A stretch of DNA of 64,000 nt. It comes from Favolaschia claudopus. Lineage: Eukaryota; Basidiomycota; Agaricomycetes; Agaricales; Mycenaceae. A program made the translations under genes and the position numbers. Under the pieces are notes generated by a model. That model was not told the origin of the DNA and searched no databases. It saw nothing but the letters and a program-made list of their open reading frames with translations. The stretch is taken from the NCBI GenBank assembly GCA_037176885.1, contig JAWWNJ010000067.1:1116001-1180000 (forward strand). Direction: 5' to 3'. Shown in pieces: positions 32,467 through 42,911 of the stretch (the stretch's first letter is position 1; each line of letters opens with the position of its first letter).

Positions 32467-33365
32467 TCACGGCGCTGCGGGAGACCGCGGCGGTGGTGAC
32501 GTTGGCGGAGATGTCGGGCGAAAACCTCCAACATTGTCGGAGAATCCGTTGGAGAAATCCGCCGAGTTGGACTATACAGTAGTAGTCGAGGCAGAGGAAA
32601 TGGAGGATCGATTCGGAGTAAGTTGCAGTGTGGTGTGCAGAGAAGACGGAAGACGCACGGAAATGTGGGCTCGTGGAGGCGGACCCGGAGGCTGCGCAGA
32701 TAACACGAGTTGGTTGAGCACGAGCAACATGGAGCGAAGGCAAGGCGATAGGATACAGCACGCACTGGAGAGTACACGTACGGCGCGTCGATCGTGGGTG
32801 GTGGCGCACCGGAGGGCTGCCGAATTCGAAACGAACATTGGAACAAACCGTCATATCAATAAATGTGCGGAAAATTTTGGATATGATATTGAAGAGACGC
32901 ACCTGTTGCTGTCGCTGACCTTCCAAGTCCTCCTTAACATACGGCGGCGGCGCCGAGTCCGCGGCACCCGGAGGCGGATACTCCGAGCCTGCGGGAGTGA
33001 TGTGCGGCGTCGACGGGGTTGACGTTGACGAGCCGTATTGCATGCCATGTGGGTAACGCGAGTAAGACGTGAGTTGCACGGGCGGGGCCGTGTAAGAATT
33101 CGTTCCCATCCCGGCGGCGAGCGCGCGCCGGCGGCGTTGTATGCCGCACAAGAGAATTATGACGAATAGGAAGCCTGAGGAGGATTGAATGAGAATATTA
33201 ATTTAAGAGCCCGTTGAGAAGGAACTTGAAGGGTGGAGTACCTAGGGCAATGGCTATGGCGACGGAGGAGTTTCGGCTGGCGACGACATCTGCGGCGGCG
33301 GGACGAGGCCCGAAGACGGCGACGGCTACGAGGAGGAGCGGGGAGGTGAGGTGGACGTGGAGCAT
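32467..33365 (-). CDS. Single-pass PPxY/proline-rich membrane protein, paralogue C (194 aa)
   Basis: Exons 33242-33365, 32903-33174, 32766-32816, 32659-32691 and 32467-32571 join in frame. Signal peptide (SPLLLVAVAVFGPRPAAA), membrane helix (AIALGFLFVIILLCGIQ), RRRRA, then APPPYVKED. Microexons give PSGAPPPTIDAPYVYSP and PPGPPPRAHIS; the last exon ends in TSPPPRSPAAP. The third exon matches paralogue A best, the last matches B best. Start chosen by paralogue alignment. Confidence 0.72.
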
Positions 33366-34766
33366 GGCATGCAGCAACAGAGAAAGGAGGTGTGTTACTG
33401 ATTGTGACATCTGACGATCAGTGATCGATGATGTTGGCTTTGCAAATTGCTATCTTATCTCATTATCGTATGTGTGATCAAAAGAGCGCAGCATGCTTGC
33501 AGCATGCAGCGTGTTTTTCTGGGCAGCACAGTACATACTCCGGCGTCCCTTGATCACGGTCCTAACGCCAAAGCATGCACCGCTCGGGCGCTCAAGTATT
33601 TGACCCGTTGGTCACAATATTAATTACATCAGTATTCCCACGGTTTAACATGAACCTGCAACAGCGGTCAATTGAGATTGAACGTTGAACGTTGAACGAT
33701 TATACACAAACAGGTAGCGTGATTACCACTATATCGTTTGTTCTGCACTAAATATCACAGCTCCGCGACGGTTACTGCATGGCTACATACTTATCTCTAC
33801 CCTAGCACATAAAATCACCGTGGCAATCGAGTCAAGATTGGACTAGTGGTTTCGCGAGCAAGGATAGTTGCCCAATATAGGTAGCGGTGGGCAAAGCCAT
33901 TTTTCTGGCTTGCTCTCAAAGGTCGACGGGAGTTTGCCACCATCTCATGTCATTGTTCCCACGGTTCGAATTGTATTCTATTTTTAAAATTCACTTTTAA
34001 AAACACGAGACTGTTGCGAGACAATTCCTTGCTGCGGCGGGACGTTTAAAACTAGTTTCAACCGATGCACTGTCCCCCAATGTGAACATCAGATCCAAGG
34101 GGCATTGCCAATGTGGAATTTTTTCAATTCCAAGTCTTTGGAACCAAATCACTAACAATAAATTCTATGCAGCGTATCATCTATTTGCAAACTTCAAGCC
34201 CTAACTCGATGAACGATAGCACAGCGAAACTTTCTGGGATGGCTATGAGACAGATCTAGAATCAATCCGTGCCCTTCCCAAATTTTGGTCCAATTACCTT
34301 ATTGTTCCCGTTTGGTACTCTACATCTCGGCGTATGGGTTCACCTTGCTCGTCGACTGGGTCCGAGATCTTGCACTGAAATAAATCATGGCAATCGCAAT
34401 AAACATCGAAGATTCGGCAAAATGAACGCCAGGACAAGCTCTATACAGCATCATGGTGAGTATCATGAAAAATCAACTCTACCGTGTGCAGGCAAGAAAG
34501 AAAAAAGAGAATTCGTATCGTCGACCAAATCCAAAAGCGCACGTAAGAATTTCGACGGCCTTCTTGTCGTTCATGAATCTTTCAGGACGAAACTCGAATG
34601 GCTCTGGGAATGCTAGCGGATTGTTTAACGTGACGACTCACGTGGCCGCGCAGTCGGTAAATTGTAATTGCCGTACCGTCCTCATTGCCGTTGCACCGCC
34701 TTTGAGTCCTGGTCCTTCGTCCCTTACTTACTACCACCTCTGCTCTGCACCACCGTCGAGGCTAGT
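33366..34766. other. Intergenic region with one repeat copy
   Basis: Contains a partial copy (about 33885-33975) of the repeat that also flanks the SDR gene at 38.3 and 42.4 kb, ending in TTCCCACGGTTCGAATT. No gene supported; 5' exons of the next gene could lie near 34.5 kb. Confidence 0.5.
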
Positions 34767-37441
34767 ATGCGACGAATTCGAATCTTCCATTCATCGACTT
34801 CTAATCAATGGCTTTCTTCCCTAATCACTACTGGACGCGGAATCGCGTCCTTCGCAAGCTGTGCTCCCATTCCGTGGATTGGCGCAGCGTTATCGGTGGG
34901 AGTAGCCCTCCTAGAGTTGATTCAGGTAAATCAAAAGCGGTGGAACACTCATTGCTTCACTGAAAGGTGAATTGCCTGTAGACTATCGGCAAAACGACAG
35001 ACGATCTTCGATATCTTGCGGAGTCAGTTGTGTCCCTCATGAAGCGACTCCGAGACGAATTCGACGCACATCCGAGCGACGCGAGCCCTCGACTTCAACA
35101 GGTTTGCACAGAGATCAATACGTGAGCTCAATACCTCTTTTCTTCCCTTATAAAATGCACGTTTTCAATGTAGCCTAGCCGTCTGGTCGATATATCCAAC
35201 GACATCAGCGAGATGTCGAAGGATTGGTCGTCATCTAAATTCAAGAAATATCTCAAAGCCAATTGCGTACGAGACGAGATTGCGCATTTTAATCAGCTTG
35301 TGTCCGATCTTCGCGCCGATGCCACGGTGATTCAGTTCCTCAAACTTATGCATGAAAACAGTATTTTTGATCTCGTGCCCTACAGTTGGCAACTGCTCTC
35401 GGGACACGTTTAGACATTGCACGTGTTGGGGACGCCGTGTCCGCCGTGAAGTGCAATATTACCCAGATTCAAGAGGGACTGGCAATGATCCGCCCGCCCT
35501 CTGCTGAAATCTCGAAGCGAGAATACACTTCATTCAAGGAGAACGTGAGTGGTCCCGTAGTCAGTTGCAACGATTCACACCTGCTTGATCTCACTTACTT
35601 GGCAGTTTCACTCCCTCAGGATCGGAGATATGCGCTTGAACTTTGAAACAGCGTGTGCCATTGCTTATCAAGTCTACGCAGAAGAAGACGATCCAAATGG
35701 CGGACTGTGCGAGAGGGGTTGGACAGATTACCAGGGATCCGTGAAAGGGTCTCCTTATACCATACGGGTTTACCAAGGAGCGCAATCCAACCAGGTTCGG
35801 ATCGTTCCTTCATCTGACGCAATGACGCTTGGTGCTCACCTTGATTAATTTAGATATTCAGGCAGTTTTTAACATTTCTGGCTGATCATTCACCGTATGT
35901 GGTTCATTCTGTTTCTCAATGTATTTATCGATCAAAAAATCTGAATGAATCTATGGCAGTATCGCTTCATTTCCCCAGCTATTCGGGTATTGCGAGTCCC
36001 CCCGATTCCCCGCCCTGGTTTTCCATGAGGGTAACGAACCTGTGTTTACTACGGTGCAAATCCTACTCCTTACGCCTGTCAGAATTCAGGACGCTGGACG
36101 AATACGCCGCTTGTCTATCCTCCTCCCGGGAAATCGTGAAATGGGAAACCTGTCTAGTGAGGGATTGGCCACGGAAACCATAAAACGATTCAACGCATTA
36201 ACATCATTTAGCATTTCGATTTCAAGAGCCTGGATGCTTCGCTCAAGCGCCGTACGATTTATCTTCACCGCCAACTCGCACAAGTAGACGCACGAACTGG
36301 GAAACTACTGATAGCACAAATCGAGAGCTCGTTTGTCGAATATCCACCCGTGAGTCAATGAGATCCCAACTCGCCTCGTACAGCATTTGACAACAAATTA
36401 GTACCATCACCGATTCTGCCGATGGTTTTACAAGGCCTACACGGTGGACTTGATGCTCCGTTCAAAAAATCCGACTCGACACGGGATTGACAATCTCAAA
36501 CCTGAAGGTCACAATACGTTATATAGCTCATTGCTCGAATTGGTAAAGCTCCTGCGAGGAGATTGGATTGATATATGGGTCCTACCGCGTGGTGCTGGTC
36601 TAGCGTCTACGGGAACGGTTATGATGCGGCGACTGGTCGTGTTATTGCCACGCTGGATCAATATGACAAGGTTCTCCGCTCCTCTTTGAGCCCGAACAGA
36701 GAAGTTGGGTCGGTCGTTCGGTCGGACAAAGAATGGGCTCAGTACTTGCTTGTCCTTCTATCACCCACCATCCAATTCACTGACTTTCTCGTAGCTTCGT
36801 GATCCCTCCCAACACGAAAGAGAACAAGCGGTTTTCGTTTGTCGACCATCAGCAGCACTGCGGTTTTTTCCTCACAGCAACGATCAAATCCGAAGTCGAT
36901 ATTCCTGCTGCGATGGCCTGGATTCTCCAGGCCCCTTCAATCATGGGAGACGAATTTGATCCCTCGCGCTGCATCATACGTGAATTATTTTCGTTGTCGA
37001 AATTTTCCATCCGCACTGATCACAAACCCAGTGCTTCAGTCTGTACTGCGTTTGCGGTGGGAGATGATCCTTGTGGATGAAACAGAAGATTCGCTGGCAT
37101 TACTCGAAAATTTGCCGGAGCTTCATGTCTTTGTCGAAAGACCAACGTTCAGCCACAAGAAGCTATCTACACCGCGTGTGTACTGGTCGACTGATGCATT
37201 GGAAGTGATCACTTCCGAATTGCCCCCCACAATATTCGCAAATCATATCAAATGGGATATCGACGCTAAATGTGCCATGTGGGAGAAACATCATTATGAT
37301 GTTGCTAGGATTATCCAGGAGGAGCATGGCTTCGATTCTTCAACGAGTTCTGCTGCTCGTGCTCTTGATCTTCCGCTCTTTGTTGGCTGCAACTCGGAGG
37401 TGCCGTGTCGGAAAGATGTTATATGCCACATAAGGTCGTAA
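34767..37441 (+). CDS. MLKL-like N-terminal bundle plus pseudokinase-like protein (model incomplete)
   Basis: Exons 34767-34925, 34982-35121, 35179-35326, 35386-35544, 35606-35794, 35854-35894, 35960-36030, 36083-36156 and 36212-36349 join in frame. The N-terminal 200 residues are helical (IPWIGAALSVGVALLELIQ, then EINTRLVDISNDISEM) and resemble the fungal MLKL/HET-s-like four-helix bundles that act in regulated cell death. GWTDYQGSVKGSPYTIRVYQG begins a kinase-like part lacking recognisable catalytic motifs. The middle (36.40-36.84 kb) could not be spliced; the last coding block (about 36.88-37.44 kb, with PRVYWSTDAL and EEHGFDSSTSSAARAL) appears to be the same gene's C-terminus. Decay of the middle cannot be excluded. 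Role in cell death is inference. Confidence 0.5.
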
Positions 37442-37692
37442 CCAGAAACGACAGCTTCTCGGTGCGCGGGAAAGAGATTGGAAGTGATCTGTATGATCAT
37501 GGCGGGGAAAATGTCTTGAATCTAATCGTGTACTAGAGTACTAGTAATTATGGGAACACGTCCTTGAACCACCGCTCCCTGTCAGTGATTAATTCAGAAT
37601 CAATTTTGGCAGGAATCGACGGTCAGATAAAAAATTCGGAATAAAAACCCTTTGAGTCACATATAATTTGGCATCTATTTTGAACAACGTGT

Positions 37693-38060
37693 TCAGACCT
37701 CGCCGTCCCACAAAAACCTACCCAAGACCTCCATACACCTCTCCCGTTTCTCCCAATGAACCACATGACTCGACTCCGCAAAAGTCACCCACTTCACATG
37801 CGGGATCCGATTGAAAAACGGAGCCATAACCGAACCCTGTGCTTCATCGTATCGGCCATTCATAAGGAGCGTCGTAGCACATATTTTATGAGCTTCTTCT
37901 ATCATCGACCACTCTTCCAGAGGTCCGGTGACATAAAACTCGCTTGGGCCGTTCCTGCCAGCGAGTCAAGTAAAGACTTAGTTCTCAGAACTTCGTACGT
38001 CGCGACTCACATCGTCAAATACACCGTCGAATCCTTCGCGATCCATCCCAACGCCTCTTA
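37693..38060 (-). pseudogene. C-terminal relic of a proline iminopeptidase-like alpha/beta hydrolase
   Basis: Two exon pieces join (intron about 37963-38009): DSTVYLTM, then NGPSEFYVTGPLEEW and HKICATTLLMNGRYDEA. These match the last quarter of fungal proline iminopeptidase/amidase hydrolases, including the Asp of GRYDEA and the His of AESSHVVHWE, both part of the catalytic triad. The nucleophile-Ser half is missing; the sequence beyond 38060 is unrelated. It therefore looks like a truncated copy. Confidence 0.65.
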
Positions 38061-38963
38061 AACGGGTTCCGGCATAGGATTAAGGGTGCAAAGGTGACGA
38101 GCATAAAACACCGCAACGGCAGACTGATATTCTTCGCTTTCAGTGGTGCCGTCCTTTTCGTTTTTATCCAGTTTGTCTTAGACGTCTTGTGGGAGGTTGG
38201 CTTGCAAGATGTTCTGCGCTTTGACCCAGAGATCCATGGACGCCGGCGAGCTAACTATAATGAGATGCTTCAAGCTGCAGAGGAAGATGCCGACGATCGC
38301 TCGGCAAGATGGCTAAGCTGATTACGAGCTGAAGAATACTCAGTTGCCTTCCAAACCCGTTAATTTGTTTCCCCCAATATAATGTGGTGCAAAGCATTTT
38401 TTTCTGGCTTCCCCTCAAAGGCCAACGGGAGTTTGCCAGCATCCTACGTCATTGTTCCCACGGTTCGAATTCGCATCTCCAGAATCGGGAGATAATTCAA
38501 AGCCAATGAACTAGATTATCTACTACATAGAAAAACTAATACGCTGTCCTATGCATATATGGACCTATCCTCTGAATAACTCAGCTACAGTCGCAGGAGA
38601 CGGAATATTGGAGCGGTTCGTGTCTGCTTTCCCACGGTTCAACTCTGAATTTTACGGTAGAGCATCTTCCCGTCTCGAATAAACCCGAACTCGCCCACTC
38701 TGCCGTCGCTATTCGCTTGAATTCTGTGCCCGGATACCAAGATGGAAGGTAACGCACTGAATCCAAAAAGAAAACGGAGGTAAATGACTCGGAATAAATA
38801 CTTAAGCCATTGTGGGTCCACTGTTATATTCGGGGGGCGGGGATCAAATCCGTCAAACCCGGCGACCACGCCTTTGCCACATCGCATTCATGATGAGCCA
38901 AAAACAGCAGTACAGCTGTCCTGCAGCGTCCACGCTCTTCGTCTCCTCTTCTTCGCCAACGCC
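38061..38963. other. Spacer with left copy of the direct repeat
   Basis: No intact gene. It holds the left copy (about 38266-38690) of a repeat found again after the SDR gene. Confidence 0.5.
38266..38690 (+). repeat. Left direct repeat flanking the SDR gene
   Basis: Closely similar to 42325-42735: shared blocks include AATATAATGTGGTGCAAAGC, GGGAGTTTGCCAGCAT, ATTGTTCCCACGGTTCGAAT and TGCATATAT. It begins in what reads like a 3' gene end and contains two TTCCCACGGTT motifs. Confidence 0.7.
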
Positions 38964-41900
38964 ATGGGTGTTCTCCTCTCCATCATAGACCAGAACATCT
39001 TCCCTCCAAAAGCAAAGTGGACAGTGGCCGAGGTACCCGATCTCTCTTCACGCGTCGCCCTCGTCACCGGTGCATCATGATATTCACAAATTTTCTTGGG
39101 TCGGCGTCAAAGCTGTATGGCTGTAATACTGGGGCATAATTACTTTGTGCACAGCTTTGTCGAAATTTTCACAGGTCGTGTGCAAGTCGTGTGCAAATTA
39201 GCATAAAAATACACAGCTGCCAAGGTTGCAAAGAAAAAACGCACACCTTTTTGTGCCGAGAGAAATGACACAGCTTCATGACCAGCAGCAAACCACACAG
39301 CTTGATTAACGCACCAAGTCGAGCGGCTTCATGCTTGAAAGATCACTCCGGATCAAATCCATCATCGGCAGAAACGATGACAAATTGTACTTATGTAGTG
39401 CGTCAAGTGCGCCTTACAATGTTGATTTTGCGGCCATGGCATTAATTCTGTCTATTGACAATATGAAGCCTTTAACCAGCTCCCATATCGTGATCTGTAA
39501 CGGAAAACATTGGGGGGCATCATCTAAATTTTGCTACTCGATTATTTTTGACTAGCCATACATACTAATTCCCTGGATCCCTGGCCCGACGTCTTATATG
39601 TAAGCTACATGTACTCCGACCTTTCTCTGAAAGCTACAATCCTTTGAAAGCCTTATAACTGCAAAGATCGAACACAGAAGACAAATATTGCGTGGCCATC
39701 AATTCGGCATCGGGCAGTAAATCGGCAATGCGGCAAACCTCGAACTTGTGTGTTTTTCGCTAGCCTCGAAAGGTGTGCATTTTTGTTACATGATTATTTT
39801 TACCCTTCATGTGGACACCTGTGTGAAAATTTGTTCAAGGTGTGTGTTTTTTCTGTGAGGTTGTGCAATTTTCGATCGAAATTGGGCATAATTATGCCCC
39901 GTTATTACCCCCAAAAAGCTGACTTCTTCGAATTCGCGCAGGCGGCAACAGTGGAATTGGACTGGAAACCGTCAAGGTAAGTAAACCTTTCCGCCGGTCT
40001 AAGCATCATGAAACGCGGTCGCTCACTTGTGTGAGGTCCTCCTCCTCCATAATGCTAAAGTGTACATCGGATGTCGCTCTATTGCCAAAGCCGAGGCTGC
40101 CATCGATGCATTGGAAAAGGATACAGGAAAACGCGCTATATTAATTCCTCTCGACCTTTCCAGTCTCGACTCGATCAAGCAGGCTGCTGCCGAACTCCAC
40201 GAGTAAGTTTTATTCTTCGGTTTTCTGACACGGATGAAATCTAACAATTCGTCAGAAAGGAGTCGGCATTGCACGTACTATTCAACAATGCGTACGAGTT
40301 TCCGAATATATGGCGGTCCAAATGCACATTTAATATTGCGCTGGTTTTTTCGCGGAAAATCCGATTTCGCGCACCTTTTTTGCTCGAAAGTCGGAATCGC
40401 GCACCTTTTGCAGCCGAAAGTCCGAGGAGAAAAACCAGCGCGGAATTGGGTGTTTTCGCGCTGGTTTTTGTTCACGCTCGAAAGTTGCGCACCTTTTTTT
40501 GTGTCGACAATTTTCGCGCACCTTTTTGGAGGTTGATTTTTTTTTTGCGCTACTATTTTCCAGTCTTGATATATGGTAGGTACTGTCAATGTTATCTAAT
40601 CTAGTTATCTTATCTGAGCAGACTCAATTGACTTAGGCAGACTCGTAGGTATGAGTTCAAGTTCCAGTACAAAACTTGACGCCAGCCACAAAATCGGAAG
40701 GGTTCTCCCATAGGTTCTCATTGTCCCATATCTCAATCCCATCCAGGTAACTATGCATTTAAATTGGCGGCGAGCAAGATCTTGTGGGTCGAGTGGGTGA
40801 GGTTGCTGATGGACTTCGTGCCTGAGTTCGGGTTTTGTACTGGATGCCTGTACCCGTATCTACAGCTCTGCTCAGATAAGACAAGTAGATTAGATAGCAT
40901 CCACAATACCTAGAATATATCAAGGTAGAAAAATAGTAGCGCACAAAAGTCAACCTCAAAAAAAGGTGCGCGAAAATTCTCGACACAAAAAAAGGTGCGC
41001 AACTTTTGAGCGCGAACAAAAACCAGCGCGATGCTGGTCGGCCGAAAAAACCCAGCGCAAAAACACCCAATTCCGCGCTGGTTTTTCTCCTCGGACTTTC
41101 GGCTGCAAAAGGTGCGCGATTCCGACTTTCGAGCAAAAAAGGTGCGCGAAATCGGATTTTCCGCGAAAAAACCAGCGCAATATTAAATGTGCATTTGGAC
41201 CGCCATACGAATACGAGTGTTAACATCGCTCACTCTCATTTCAAGCGGCGTCATGGCGTGTCCGACGACTTCACTTACCCACGACGGGTACGATATGCAA
41301 TTTGGCGTTAATGTACTAGGTCGGCTCCGTTGTATCTCGAGCCCGCTACTTCTCAACTCATTCCGGATTAGGGCACTTCTATCTCACCAAACTCTTACTT
41401 CCTTTGCTGCTGGCTGGCGCCAAATCTTCTCCGGACGGTGTCGCACGAATCGTCAACACATCTTGTCAAACTCATATCCTGGGTAACATCAATTTCGACG
41501 CATTGACCGACACACCGACCCGTTCGAAAATGAGCCCCGACGACCTGTATGCGCAGAGCAAATTTGTCGGTGTTTCTTTCGTTTCTGGCGTTCGGCTGAG
41601 TCTGACTCGAAACCAGGCCAATGTCGTCTTCTCATCGGAATGTGCGAAGCGCTACGGTTCCGATGGAATCGTTTCTACCGCGTTGCATCCAGGAATGCTG
41701 ACGACGGATATTGGAAGACATTTCTCCCCCCTGAAGCGCCGTTTCATCGTGAGTGGTTTCATACTACATCTCTGTGAACTTGTCATACCGTAAGCGCAGC
41801 ACGCTCTGTGCCACAGCCCACCATGGGGAGCCATCACTCAGCTGTGGGCTGGCACCGCGCCAGAAGCCGCATCGGCGAACGGGAAGGTAAGCTATTTTTT

Positions 41901-42047
41901 TCATCATCGAACAATCCCGCGATCTCAGATCCTGATTAGTACCTGATTCCATGGGCGAGAATAGGGTCCCCCCACCCGAGCACTTTGGATCCGGAGATCG
42001 GTGTCAAGCTCTGGCAGTGGTTGGAAGATCAAGTTCGGGATAAATGA
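38964..42047 (+). CDS. Short-chain dehydrogenase with element-bearing introns (312 aa)
   Basis: Nine exons close in frame: 38964-39069, 39942-39976, 40036-40202, 40256-40291, 41246-41319, 41372-41565, 41617-41748, 41800-41886 and 41940-42047. Splicing restores every SDR hallmark: VTGGNSGIGLE (NAD(P) loop, across intron 1), LDLSSLDSI, LFNNAGVM (across intron 4), VNTSC and catalytic YAQSK. The C-terminus YLIPWARIG with a final WLEDQV is typical of fungal retinol-dehydrogenase-like SDRs. Introns 1 (872 nt) and 4 (954 nt) are far longer than the others (about 50 nt) because each holds an inverted-repeat element. Substrate unknown; expression may depend on efficient splicing of these introns. Confidence 0.88.
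39111..39920. mobile_element. MITE-like element in SDR intron 1
   Basis: Imperfect terminal inverted repeats: GTAATACTGGGGCATAATTA at the left (39123 on) and GTAATAACGGGGCATAATTA in reverse complement at the right (ending 39908); weaker pairing continues to AGCT at 39111 and 39920. Inside are A/T-rich runs with GTGTGCA motifs on both sides and no coding sequence. A target duplication is not clear. Confidence 0.6.
40309..41207. mobile_element. Foldback element with ~310-bp inverted repeats in SDR intron 4
   Basis: The ends are TATGGCGGTCC / GGACCGCCATA, flanked by a 6-bp target duplication CGAATA (40303-40308 and 41208-41213). Arms of about 310 bp are nearly identical, the right one with an extra block of about 35 bp. 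Each arm is built of short repeats, GCGCACCTTTTT and GCGCTGGTTTTT. Removing the element and one CGAATA leaves a normal intron of about 49 nt. No protein is encoded. Confidence 0.85.
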
Positions 42048-42911
42048 TCTGATTCACAAGCTTCCAAAGGGTCCGTTGAATAACTGCCTTGGTGTCGGTA
42101 GCAATCAGACTCAGATGTTTTTCTTCTCTTTGCCGTTTTCGAACGTTGAATTGAGCATTTACTTACTTGGCCGCCGCGGTGGTAAGTCGTATCTTCGTAT
42201 CATGCACCGTCGTAACCTCCTTTGTTCAGGGTACATGGTCATTCATCTCTCTCGCGCATTCATGATGAGCCAAAAGCTGCTTTCGTGATGGCCCTTCGTC
42301 CGAACCAGTCTCCGAGTAGCGTGGCAGTGCGGCAGCTGCAGAAGAAGATGCCGAAAAGCTGAGCAAGATAGCTAAGCTGATTTACGAGCTGAAGAATCCG
42401 AAGGCAGTTACCTTCCAATCCCGTTGATTTTTTTTTTCCAATATAATGTGGTGCAAAGCATTTTTTCTGGCTTCGAAGCTCTTCTGGAGTTTGCCAGCAT
42501 TCCACGTCATTGTTCCCACGGTTCGAATTCGCATCTCCAGAAATGCGAGATAATGCAAAGTCAGTAGACTGAATTGTCTACTCCATAGCAAGATTAATAA
42601 GCTGCTCTATGCATATATAGACGTATCCTCCAATTAAGTCAACTCAGTTACAGTAGCGGAGACGGAATATTGAAACGGTTTGTCTGCTTTCCCACGGTTC
42701 AATTTTCTGAATCTTTGTGTCTCGAATAAACCCGAACATGCAAAAACAGCGCCCTTTCTTTAAATTTCTTGTATCGTTGCCGGTGCCCTTTTGAGCCTCA
42801 AAGTCACTCGATTTTGCTCACGTCCTGGAGGGAGTCACTGCACGTGCGCACTCTTGCGTAACTTGATCAAAATACACGCTATTGCACGATCACAGCAACA
42901 CAGTACTAAGC
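42048..42911. other. Spacer with right copy of the direct repeat
   Basis: No gene seen between the SDR and the convergent arabinanase-like gene except the repeat copy. Confidence 0.5.
42325..42735 (+). repeat. Right direct repeat flanking the SDR gene
   Basis: Counterpart of 38266-38690 in the same orientation; a third, shorter copy of its middle part is at about 33885-33975. Confidence 0.7.

Noticed and set aside
39070..39941. SDR gene as a pseudogene broken by insertions
   Set aside because: Both insertions lie between consensus splice sites, and joining all nine exons gives an uninterrupted 312-residue SDR.
40278..41311. Similar reading frames on both strands around 40.3-41.3 kb
   Set aside because: They are the two arms of one foldback element read in opposite directions, not genes.
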